Of a stretch of DNA of 64,000 nucleotides, positions 25,574-33,450 are shown in pieces. Source of the stretch: Pedosphaera sp. (lineage in GTDB: Bacteria; Verrucomicrobiota; Verrucomicrobiia; Limisphaerales; SXQI01); assembly GCA_025359965.1 (NCBI GenBank), contig JANYDC010000084.1, forward strand, positions 1 through 64,000. The letters are read 5' to 3'. The position numbers and the translations under genes were made by a program. The notes beneath the pieces are model-generated. The model did not search any database. It was not told the DNA's origin and saw nothing but the letters and a program-made list of their open reading frames with translations. Within the stretch, counting starts at the first letter, position 1, and each line of letters starts with the position of its first letter.

Positions 25574-26647
25574 GTGAGCCGTTCTCAGACCAAATGCCTT
25601 ATAGGAAGCGCCCTCGGCCACATCGCCGTGGTGGCGGTGGTCCTCTTTGGCGCCGCGTTTGTCTCCAAACAAAAGCGACCGGAGGAAGCCCTGCCACTCC
25701 TTCAGATGATGCCGAGCCGCACCATTGAGGAACTCCTCAGCGGCGGCGGGGGCAATCCCGAAGTCGCCGAATCCCCAGCCCAATCCGCTCCTGCCAATCA
25801 AGAGCCCACTCCCGCTCCGACCCCTGTGGAACCGGTAGCCATCAAACAGGTTGAACCAACGCCACCTGCAAAAGCACCTGAGCCGGAGCCCCCCGCCCCA
25901 AAGATCGTGGAGCAAGTGGAAAAAATTGAGAAAGTGAAACCGAAAAAGCCGACATCCAAACCGCAGGTCGACGATCCCAAGCCACAGCTTAAAATTGATC
26001 CCGAAGCTCCCACCAAGCCTGCTCCAGTCAAAAAGCACAAGGACACCGTTTCAAAGGACACAAAATCCCAGCCCATCGCCAAGCCCGACAAGCCCAGACA
26101 AAAGCCGGTCATCGATGTCGAACTAACCCCACAAAAATCCAAGCCCAACGAAATGGCCGCAACCTTGGCCAAGGAAAAAGCACTGGCCGATGCGAAAGCG
26201 AAAAGAGAGCATGAGCGCGCCATCGCAGCAGCCAATGACAAAGCCCGACAGAATGCTGAAGCAAAAAAGGCGGCCTTTGCCGACGCGCTCCAAGGCATCA
26301 AAGGAGGGTTGTCGCAATCCACCAAAATCGAAATGCCGGGCCCCGGAGGAGAGGCCTACGCCAACTATGGTCAAACGATTCGCAGCATTTACGAGCAGGC
26401 TTGGCATCCCCCCTCGGAACTGGAGGACGATTCTTCGACTGTTGAGGTGCAATTGACCCTGTCCAGCGATGGAACCGTTCTTTCCAGTTCGATTTTGACG
26501 AAGTCAGGCTCTTCATCTTTGAATAGGAGCGTTCAAGACGCGCTCAACCGGGTGAGACGGGTTCCGTCCTTCCCTGAAGGGGCCAAAGACAGCCAACGCA
26601 CTTTTCGAATTAAATACAACTTGAGGTCCAAGCGGCAAATCGGATGA
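25574..26647 (+). CDS. TolA/TonB-like energy transducer
   Basis: The protein has an N-terminal membrane anchor (LIGSALGHIAVVAVVLFGAAF), a long Pro/Lys-rich linker (PAPTPVEP, PEPEPPAPK, KPKKPTSKP), a Lys/Ala-rich helical stretch (DAKAKREHERAIAAANDKAR) and a C-terminal TonB/TolA domain (VQLTLSSDGTVLSSSILTKSG). It bridges the periplasm in Tol-Pal. The TonB-like linker and TolA-like helix make the exact name ambiguous; the position before tolB favours TolA. Start GTG 25574 is 10 nt after the tolR stop; TTG 25538 is less likely. The end overlaps tolB by 4 nt. Confidence 0.88.
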   Translation: MSRSQTKCLIGSALGHIAVVAVVLFGAAFVSKQKRPEEALPLLQMMPSRTIEELLSGGGGNPEVAESPAQSAPANQEPTPAPTPVEPVAIKQVEPTPPAKAPEPEPPAPKIVEQVEKIEKVKPKKPTSKPQVDDPKPQLKIDPEAPTKPAPVKKHKDTVSKDTKSQPIAKPDKPRQKPVIDVELTPQKSKPNEMAATLAKEKALADAKAKREHERAIAAANDKARQNAEAKKAAFADALQGIKGGLSQSTKIEMPGPGGEAYANYGQTIRSIYEQAWHPPSELEDDSSTVEVQLTLSSDGTVLSSSILTKSGSSSLNRSVQDALNRVRRVPSFPEGAKDSQRTFRIKYNLRSKRQIG

Positions 26648-27813
26648 AAACACGCAGAACATGGTTGAAATGGGGAATGCTGGGGATGCTCATTACGGCA
26701 ACCTCGCTGACGCGGGCGGAGGATCTCGGCGATATCAACGCCACCGCTGATCCTTCACGTTTGGTGCCAATCAGTGTGGCTGGGTACACCGGGGAAGTGG
26801 ACAAAACGTTGAGGTTCGACCTCGAAGTCGCCGGTTTCCGCCTCGTGAGTGCCGAGACCGCCCAGTATAACCTGAACGGTAAAAACAACAGCGACGTGGA
26901 GGCACGGCTGACCGACCGAATCAGCAAGGCATCCCTCCTGGGCAAACAGTACAGCGGCGGGTCGCCGCGCACCCAGGCCCATGCCTTGGCGGATGACGTG
27001 GTGATGGCCATTCATAAAACCCCCGGCATTGCACGAACCAAGATCGCCTACAAGGGTGAAAGCGGCGCGCACAGCGAGATTTTCGTCGCGGATTATGACG
27101 GTTTCAACCCCGTCGCCCTGACCAAGGATAACACCATTTGCGCCGCTCCAACATGGGTGCCCGGTCGCCGCATGGTCCTCTACACGTCCTATCGCAGCGG
27201 ATACCCCGATATCTACTCCCACGACCTTTCCAGTGGAGAACGACGCGCTGTGGCTCGTTACCCCGGCCTGAACAGCAGCGCCTCGGTCTCACCGGATGGC
27301 CGTCGTGTGGCCATGATACTCTCCAAAGGCGGCAGTCCTGATCTTTATGTCTCCGACATTGATGGCAGCAACCTGCTGCAATTGACCAAAACCCGTGAGG
27401 ACGAATCCTCGCCCTGCTGGTCGCCCGACGGGTCCACTATTTGCTTTGTCGGACGGGTCAATGAGAGGAGAGCCCTTTACACCGTACCTTCAGGCGGTGG
27501 AACAATGACCCGACTCCGCACCGATGGCACTTTGAACCCCACCGAGCCGGATTGGTCTCCCGACGGCAAAACCATTGTATTTACCTCACAAATGGGCGGC
27601 TTCAGTATTTGCACGGTGCCAAGTAAGGGCGGAACGGCTGAAGTTCTTGTGGCTGGGGAGGATCCGTCCTGGGCACCCAACTCGAGAACCGTCATTTTCA
27701 CGAAACGTGCGCGTAACAAACGAATTCTCTCTTTACTTGACGTTCCGAGCAAGCGAGTGAAAGATATTGCCATAAATTTGGGGAATTGCTCTCAGCCAAG
27801 TTGGGCCAAGTAA
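26644..27813 (+). CDS. tolB: TolB periplasmic beta-propeller
   Basis: A 389-residue protein with a signal peptide (WLKWGMLGMLITATSLTRA), an N-terminal domain of about 130 residues and a C-terminal propeller with the repeating motifs WSPDG and SPDGRRVAMILSKGGSPDLYVSD. TolB links TolA and Pal in outer-membrane constriction. It overlaps the TolA-like gene by 4 nt and precedes pal by 24 nt. Confidence 0.95.
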   Translation: MKTRRTWLKWGMLGMLITATSLTRAEDLGDINATADPSRLVPISVAGYTGEVDKTLRFDLEVAGFRLVSAETAQYNLNGKNNSDVEARLTDRISKASLLGKQYSGGSPRTQAHALADDVVMAIHKTPGIARTKIAYKGESGAHSEIFVADYDGFNPVALTKDNTICAAPTWVPGRRMVLYTSYRSGYPDIYSHDLSSGERRAVARYPGLNSSASVSPDGRRVAMILSKGGSPDLYVSDIDGSNLLQLTKTREDESSPCWSPDGSTICFVGRVNERRALYTVPSGGGTMTRLRTDGTLNPTEPDWSPDGKTIVFTSQMGGFSICTVPSKGGTAEVLVAGEDPSWAPNSRTVIFTKRARNKRILSLLDVPSKRVKDIAINLGNCSQPSWAK

Positions 27814-27837
27814 TTTCCAGACAACCACTTACAATAG

Positions 27838-28497
27838 ATGAAGCTCTCCAATTTCCTTCCCGTTATCCTAGTTGCAGTGGCCGTTGCCACTAGCGGCATG
27901 GGTTGCAAAAAGACCCCGAAGAATGTGACCAACATACCGGGATCCTCCTCTCCGACCAGCGGCGGGCCTAATAATATGTCTGGCCCCCTTCCGGGCAGCA
28001 CTCGCCCGATCAATCCCGGCAATCCCGCCGCGAACGATTCTGGCACTCGCACCAGTGCATTGCCTCCAGGCTCTCAAGATTCCGGCAACAACTTGGACAA
28101 GCTTGGCACTGGTCTCAACGCTCGTCCCGAAGACATGAACGAGGATCGCCTCACTCTGTCCTCCCAATCCGTCTATTTTGATTACGATAAGTCCACTGTC
28201 CGATCCTCCGAGCATGCCAAAGTCGAAAGCGTCGCCGCATTCTTGAAGAATCAGCCTAAAGCGATTCTGCGAATTGAAGGAAGCTGCGACGAACGCGGCA
28301 CTGAAGAATACAATCGCGCGCTCGGCGAACGCCGCGCACTCGCTGTCCGTGAATACCTCCTAACTCTCGGTGTCACCGCCGACCGCGTGACCACCCTTAG
28401 CTTCGGAGAAGATAAGCCAGCCAACCCTGGCCATGACGAAGCCGCTTGGTCCCAGAACCGTCGCGGCGAGTTCGTCGTCCTTCGCGCCAAGCAGTAG
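27838..28497 (+). CDS. pal: Pal, peptidoglycan-associated lipoprotein
   Basis: A 219-residue lipoprotein with lipobox SGMGC (Cys23), a disordered Gly/Pro/Ser/Asn-rich linker of about 80 residues and a C-terminal OmpA-like domain (VYFDYDKSTVRSSEHAKVE, IEGSCDERGTEEYNRALGERRA). The domain binds diaminopimelate in the wall. Pal is the final member of the Tol cluster. Confidence 0.95.
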   Translation: MKLSNFLPVILVAVAVATSGMGCKKTPKNVTNIPGSSSPTSGGPNNMSGPLPGSTRPINPGNPAANDSGTRTSALPPGSQDSGNNLDKLGTGLNARPEDMNEDRLTLSSQSVYFDYDKSTVRSSEHAKVESVAAFLKNQPKAILRIEGSCDERGTEEYNRALGERRALAVREYLLTLGVTADRVTTLSFGEDKPANPGHDEAAWSQNRRGEFVVLRAKQ

Positions 28498-28576
28498 CCC
28501 GAATAGCAGCGGGCTCAAGAACGTCAATACGGTGGGTGTGCTTGCTTTTTGAGGCTTACCCAGGGATATTACATTC

Positions 28577-28858
28577 ATGCCCGCCACGTTGGCTTATTTA
28601 ATCGGTGTCGAAGTGATCGCCCTGCTTTTGGCAGGGTGTATTCTCTTTGGTGGCGACAAAACCAACCATCTGAATCGGGGAATGAATTCAGCTTTTCACG
28701 AATTCAAGAATGCATTCAATGAGATCACCGAGAAAGTTCAAGCCTTGTCCCACTTGTGCCGCTTCTGGGTTCTTGCCGGTATTGTCACTACCCTGTTGTT
28801 ATTAGCACTCGCACAAATATTGCCCAAATCCTCCGTTAAACTGACCCATTTGTTATGA
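28577..28858 (+). CDS. TatA-like protein with an extra C-terminal membrane helix
   Basis: A 93-residue protein whose first 54 residues align with the true TatA encoded next to it: GVEVIA..ILFGG...L.RG....EFK......E against GPEVIA..ILFGA...L.RG....EFK......E, about 18 of 45 positions identical. The membrane helix, hinge and amphipathic helix are therefore kept. Instead of the usual charged tail it has a second hydrophobic segment near residues 68-87 (FWVLAGIVTTLLLLALAQIL). It overlaps tatA by 4 nt. It could be a divergent TatB-like or auxiliary subunit; I have not seen this form described. Confidence 0.8.
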   Translation: MPATLAYLIGVEVIALLLAGCILFGGDKTNHLNRGMNSAFHEFKNAFNEITEKVQALSHLCRFWVLAGIVTTLLLLALAQILPKSSVKLTHLL

Positions 28859-29148
28859 ACTCCATGCTCGCATTTCTCAACGGTCCCGAGGTGATCGCTA
28901 TTCTCGTGGTCGTCCTGATCCTCTTTGGTGCCAAGAAACTTCCCGAACTCGCCCGCGGTTTGGGTCAGGGATTGAAAGAATTCAAGAAATCCACGCGCGA
29001 AGTGCAAGACGAAATGCACGCTGCCATGGAAGTGGACAGCACTCCGGCTCCCGCGCCCAAGAGAGCCATCACTCCTGCTGTTGAGGCTCAAGTTCATCCG
29101 GTGGAGACCCAGCCAGTTCAGCCCGCTCAACAAGCTCCTAAGGCCTGA
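28855..29148 (+). CDS. tatA: Sec-independent translocase subunit TatA
   Basis: A 97-residue TatA/E-family protein: an N-terminal helix (PEVIAILVVVLILFGAKKLPE), a Gly-hinged amphipathic helix (ARGLGQGLKEFKKSTREV) and a charged, Pro-rich tail. It forms the channel-like assembly that moves folded twin-arginine proteins. It sits between the TatA-like gene (4-nt overlap) and tatC (27 nt). Confidence 0.93.
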   Translation: MNSMLAFLNGPEVIAILVVVLILFGAKKLPELARGLGQGLKEFKKSTREVQDEMHAAMEVDSTPAPAPKRAITPAVEAQVHPVETQPVQPAQQAPKA

Positions 29149-29175
29149 TAATTTGAGTCGGGGATTTGCTCTGGC

Positions 29176-30033
29176 ATGGCTGATGAATCTTTACCTCCCT
29201 CCGCTTCCCCCGAAGCGGAGGCTACTCCTTACGTAGCACCGCATGCTCACGTTTCAGATGATTCTTCCATCCCCCCTGAAGAAGAGGATGGTGGTCCCGT
29301 TAAATCTTTTCTGGAACATTTGGAGGACCTTCGCTGGGTTCTAATCAAAACGGTGGCAGCAATCGTCATCGGCATGACCACCTGTCTGGTGATCGCCCCG
29401 TATTTGGTACGTATTCTTGAGCATCCATTGGTTCATTCCGGCCTAAAGGTTGAACTCAATCCGTTCGGGCCCATGGGCGGATTCGTCATTTACATGAAGG
29501 TCGCCCTCTATGGTGGGGTCGGTCTGGCACTTCCCTTCGTCGGCTATTTCATCGGCAGTTTCGTATTCCCAGCCCTCAAGCCAACCGAGCGTAAATACTT
29601 CCTCTGGGCCTTGGCCATTGGGGGAGGGCTTTTCCTTGGCGGCGTCGCGTTGTGCTATTTCTTCGTTCTAAACATCTGCCTTCAAGGGATCGAGCAAGTC
29701 AACACGTGGCTGGGCCTCGCCACCAACATTTGGCGCGCTGAGGAATATTTTTCCTTCGTGCTCCTGTTCATGCTGGGCATGGGGTTGAGCTTCGAGATTC
29801 CCGTGATCATCCTTACCCTCGTGCGTTTAGGCATCATTCCTCATGAATGGATGATTAAGGGACGGAGTTATTTCTTCGTAGCCAATCTGGTAATCTGTTC
29901 GTTTATCACGCCCGACGCCCTGAGCACTATATTCATGGTTTTGCCTGTGCAAGTGCTAATGGAAATCTGCATCTGGATTTCCAAATACTGGGAACGGCAG
30001 AAGCGTATAGCCGCTGCCAAAGACGCCGCTTAA
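29176..30033 (+). CDS. tatC: Sec-independent translocase subunit TatC
   Basis: A 285-residue protein with six expected membrane helices. The conserved start SFLEHLEDLRWVLIK is preceded by an unusual acidic N-terminal extension of about 40 residues (ASPEAEATPYV, EEEDGGP). The segment LGMGLSFEIPVIILTLVRLG near residue 200 is typical of TatC, as is FITPD. TatC recognises twin-arginine signals. It closes the tatA-like/tatA/tatC set. Confidence 0.95.
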   Translation: MADESLPPSASPEAEATPYVAPHAHVSDDSSIPPEEEDGGPVKSFLEHLEDLRWVLIKTVAAIVIGMTTCLVIAPYLVRILEHPLVHSGLKVELNPFGPMGGFVIYMKVALYGGVGLALPFVGYFIGSFVFPALKPTERKYFLWALAIGGGLFLGGVALCYFFVLNICLQGIEQVNTWLGLATNIWRAEEYFSFVLLFMLGMGLSFEIPVIILTLVRLGIIPHEWMIKGRSYFFVANLVICSFITPDALSTIFMVLPVQVLMEICIWISKYWERQKRIAAAKDAA

Positions 30034-30055
30034 GCACCGTGGCCGCGTCCGGCTC

Positions 30056-30955
30056 CTAATTAAGGTAGATACTCACGGTGCCATCGAGCCGTTTGGACAA
30101 ATCGATGGGATCACCCACCGAAACCTGCAACGGGTTCACCTGATAAGCCCAGACGTTGAAATAGGTTAGCTTGGCCTCCCCGTAGATGGTCGCGAATGCC
30201 CCATCCACAGCATCCGATCCATGGGCGACTTTCACACGGCCGATGCGCTGCACGTTGAAACGAGGATCAAAGGTGAGCCACTCCTGCCCCAGATAAACCT
30301 CGCAATAGGCATGAAAATCCATGGCCGTACCCGGATCAGTGAATCCTATATCCGGCAGGTGACCTGTGACGTAGCGAGCTGGCAAATTGAAGGCGCGACA
30401 CAAGGAAATGGCTGCATGGGCAAAATCGCGGCAGACCCCATAACGCCGACTAATGACTTCTGAGGCTGAAAGATCCGGACGGCCCGAGCCAAACCGATAC
30501 TCGATGTTGTTGTGAACCCAGTCGCAGATGGCTTGGACACGCGTGAGCCCGTGCTGAATCTGGCCGAACTGATTCCACGCAAAATTCATGAGCTTGTCTG
30601 AATCGCAATACCGGCTCGGCAAAGTGTAACGCAGTAAATCGCAAGGCAACTGCCCCACAGGCAAGATGGGGCCGATCACCTCCCTAGTCTCAGGCAGAGA
30701 GGATACGGCCACCAGCGCATCATGCCGGACTTCGTTGCGCCCTGGCATCAGCATCGAACGGTAGGTGATATTTCCGTGTGAATCCTGAAACTCGTAGGAA
30801 GGGAGCCCAATGCCAAAGGAAAGCTTCTCCTGCATCACCAATACCCGCCCCTCCAATCGGGGCTTTAGGACAAACAATACCGGCGTGGGCACCGGGGTTT
30901 CGTAAACCAGATGACACCCGACACGCACCGTAAGGTTTAAAGGGGTCCAAATCAT
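30056..30955 (-). CDS. Transglutaminase-like cysteine protease/transglutaminase
   Basis: The 299-residue protein has an N-terminal beta-sandwich (residues 1-90) and a transglutaminase core with the full triad: Cys175 in RRYGVCRDFAHAA, His215 in DFHAYCEVYLG and Asp230 in WLTFDPR. There is no signal peptide, so a cytoplasmic role is likely. Bacterial members are often peptidases or amidases. It is convergent with tatC (22 nt apart). Confidence 0.88.
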   Translation of the reverse strand: MIWTPLNLTVRVGCHLVYETPVPTPVLFVLKPRLEGRVLVMQEKLSFGIGLPSYEFQDSHGNITYRSMLMPGRNEVRHDALVAVSSLPETREVIGPILPVGQLPCDLLRYTLPSRYCDSDKLMNFAWNQFGQIQHGLTRVQAICDWVHNNIEYRFGSGRPDLSASEVISRRYGVCRDFAHAAISLCRAFNLPARYVTGHLPDIGFTDPGTAMDFHAYCEVYLGQEWLTFDPRFNVQRIGRVKVAHGSDAVDGAFATIYGEAKLTYFNVWAYQVNPLQVSVGDPIDLSKRLDGTVSIYLN

Positions 30956-31185
30956 AGTTCAGTGCGATGTGCAAACAGGGACCAGTGTCGCGAAGGAATG
31001 ACCAGAAGTCATTGCTCCAGTTCTTATTCCAAACGGACAGCCTATCCTACAACAAGTCCGCTCCCGTCGCTCAGTTGATTTTTTCTCGCTGGCAATCGCT
31101 TTCGCTCATGATTGCCAAGAGGTATGGACAAACGGCCTTCAACTCAACAAAATGAGCGCCGTTAACCAGTCCATCCTGTGGCCCG

Positions 31186-31725
31186 ATGAAAAACATTGTT
31201 TATTTCGATCTCGAAACTCAGAAGTCAGCCGATGAAGTCGGCGGATGGGGCAATATTCGCGACATGAAAATGAGTCTCGGAGTGACTTACTCCACCGCCC
31301 GTGACGAATACAAAATCTACCCCGAATCGAAGGTGGAAGGGTTAATCCAGGAATTAATGCGGGCGGATTTGGTGATCGGGTTCAACAACCAGCGTTTTGA
31401 CTACGAGGTTCTGCACGCTTACACAATACTTGATTTGGGCCAGATTCCCACGCTGGATCTCATGGTTGATCTGCAAAAGATAGTCAACCACCGGCTGTCA
31501 CTGGATGCCATCGCCACCAGCACGCTTGGTGTGGAAAAAACGGCGGAAGGTCTTCAGGCCATAAAATGGTTTCGCGAGGGCAACATGATGGATATTGCCC
31601 AATATTGCTGCTACGACGTGAAGATCACCAAACTCGTGCATGAGTTTGGCTGTAAGAACAAACAACTTTTCTACAAAAACCGTTTCGGCGCCCTCCAAAC
31701 AGTGACAGTAGACTGGGCGCGATAG
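31186..31725 (+). CDS. DEDD-type RNase H-like 3'-5' exonuclease
   Basis: A 179-residue protein with the DEDD exonuclease motifs: DLET (residues 8-11), FNNQRFDYE (about 66-74) and the final YCCYDVKIT (about 142-150). The fold is RNase H-like, as in YprB/helicase-associated exonucleases. The segment following the last Asp (KLVHEFGCKNKQLFYKN) is typical of these. It should act on DNA or RNA 3' ends; the substrate is not known. Isolated single gene. Confidence 0.8.
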   Translation: MKNIVYFDLETQKSADEVGGWGNIRDMKMSLGVTYSTARDEYKIYPESKVEGLIQELMRADLVIGFNNQRFDYEVLHAYTILDLGQIPTLDLMVDLQKIVNHRLSLDAIATSTLGVEKTAEGLQAIKWFREGNMMDIAQYCCYDVKITKLVHEFGCKNKQLFYKNRFGALQTVTVDWAR

Positions 31726-31753
31726 GCGAATTCGATTTTGGCCAGACCAACCT

Positions 31754-33151
31754 CTATTGATACCCCAAAAGTTTGCGCTGTTTGATGATCGCAGCCACTT
31801 GAGGTGGCACCATCTCCTCCCACTTCGAATCACCGGCCTTGATTTTGGCCAGCACATCCCGTGAGTAAACCGGCAGGGCCGCCGGGTTGTAATCATGGAT
31901 CTGTTGGATGAACAGATTCTCCATCAGGTAGAGGTGCAAATGGCGCAACTGCGGTTCGACACGCAAATTGCCGGCTGTGATGATGGAACCGCTTACCGCA
32001 TCCCGCTGGGGATAGGCGTAAATTTTCAGATTATTCTTAAACAGACGGCCGAAAGACTCGACAATGCCGCCCTCAAGGTCGGTGTAATATTTCTCGTCGA
32101 AGACATCGCGCAGACTGGGCACACCCATGACCAGGCCGATCATTTCCTTGGTGTACCGGAACAGATAGGCCGCCAACCGATAATACTCGCCGTAATTGGA
32201 AATCAGCACGGTCTTGCCCAGCGCACCCAAAATATCGACTCGATCCAAAAAGTCCTTCCGATCGATGCCGCCCTCGGTGGTCAGGTTCTTCATGGTCATT
32301 TCAAGGAGCACCACCACATTGGCCGGCTTGACCGTGGGCTCCTGGATGAACATCGCCTGCGCGCATTCGAGCATGTCCAGAGTTGAGTTCGTGACCGGAC
32401 GAAAACTGCCCCGTTCGACGAGGATGTTCTTTTTGTAAAGCAACTCTGCGGCCTGCACCACCTCGCCATCCGCTGTGAACATCGCGGCATTGGAAAGCCC
32501 CCGCTCAACCAATTGCAGGGCCACCAGACGGTTGTCCACCCCGGCAAACGCGGGGCCTGACACTTTCATCATATCAACCTCCACCCGCTCATGAGTGACA
32601 TTATCGAGCAGTGAATCCAGCAGTTGACCAATATCACTGTGAAGGTAAAGCGCACCGTGCACCAGATTCACGCCCATGATGCCTAGCGCCTCCTGCTGCT
32701 GCAGATTCTCGCGGTCCAACATGCGCACGTGGATGATAATGTCCGAAGGTTCGCCGCGCGGTTCGGATTGAAAGCGGAGGCCCATCCATCCGTGGCACTC
32801 GTCGTAGCTCTTGTAACTGCGGGCCGTGACAGTGTCGGCAAAAACGAAAAACTTGGTGTTGGCGCCGCGCTTCTCGTTCAAACGCTCAACCATCAGCCCG
32901 TACTCGTGGTCCAGCATCGTCTGCAAACGGTGACGTGAAACGTATCGCTGCGAGGGTCCGTAGATGGCGTCACTAACCACCATATCGTAAGCCGACATGG
33001 ATTTGGCGATAGTGCCCGCAGCACCGCCGACCCGGAAAAACCAGCGCGCCACTTCCTGGCCGGCGCCGATCTCCGCAAAGGTTCCGTACTTGCTCGGATC
33101 AAGGTTGATCTGAAGCGCCTTCTGGTGTGTATCGAGAGAGGAAAGGCTCAT
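31754..33151 (-). CDS. Conserved protein of unknown function
   Basis: A 465-residue, probably cytoplasmic protein beginning MSLSSLDTHQKALQINLDPS, then TFAEIGAGQEVARWFFRVGGAAGTIAKSMSAYD. The strong conservation I remember for this opening in other phyla (cyanobacteria, Bacteroidota, other PVC members) suggests an old family, but I know of no assigned activity. No Walker or catalytic motif is clear. The frame has a TTG start at 33163; ATG 33151 is preferred. Neighbours are an exonuclease (convergent) and a TolC-type gene about 300 nt upstream across a REP-like element, so context does not help. Confidence 0.75.
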   Translation of the reverse strand: MSLSSLDTHQKALQINLDPSKYGTFAEIGAGQEVARWFFRVGGAAGTIAKSMSAYDMVVSDAIYGPSQRYVSRHRLQTMLDHEYGLMVERLNEKRGANTKFFVFADTVTARSYKSYDECHGWMGLRFQSEPRGEPSDIIIHVRMLDRENLQQQEALGIMGVNLVHGALYLHSDIGQLLDSLLDNVTHERVEVDMMKVSGPAFAGVDNRLVALQLVERGLSNAAMFTADGEVVQAAELLYKKNILVERGSFRPVTNSTLDMLECAQAMFIQEPTVKPANVVVLLEMTMKNLTTEGGIDRKDFLDRVDILGALGKTVLISNYGEYYRLAAYLFRYTKEMIGLVMGVPSLRDVFDEKYYTDLEGGIVESFGRLFKNNLKIYAYPQRDAVSGSIITAGNLRVEPQLRHLHLYLMENLFIQQIHDYNPAALPVYSRDVLAKIKAGDSKWEEMVPPQVAAIIKQRKLLGYQ

Positions 33152-33263
33152 GACAAATGACAAATCTCATAGAAGTCATCGGCAAGCGAGCGCGAAATAT
33201 GAAGCACCGCAAATAGATGCAGATATTTTCCGGTCAACCCAGGGTGCATTTCAGTTTCTGCAA

Positions 33264-33372
33264 CGGAGCGCGGCTCTGTGAGCCGCAGCAATGTTTGAAA
33301 CAACAAAGGCTTTATCCTATCCGAATATGTCCTGAATGGCGAAGCCGCTGCGGGTCGCAGACCCGCGCTCCG
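33264..33372. repeat. REP/MITE-like element with structured inverted termini
   Basis: Two 26-bp termini (33264-33289 and, inverted, 33347-33372) match at 23 of 26 positions and start with CGGAGCGCGG. Each terminus is itself a 6-bp stem with a 5-nt loop: GCGGCT/AGCCGC on the left and GCGGGT/ACCCGC on the right. Two of the three differences are a compensatory C-G to G-C swap in the stem. The 57-bp middle is unstructured. This is the layout of a REP doublet (BIME) or a small MITE; a RAYT-type transposase would be encoded elsewhere. Confidence 0.8.
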
Positions 33373-33450
33373 CCGGAATGCCTTCGTTAATTTGTTTGGC
33401 GTGCAAAGGTTCAGCGCTCCTAAACTTTCAAACCGAACCACGCACGGCGC

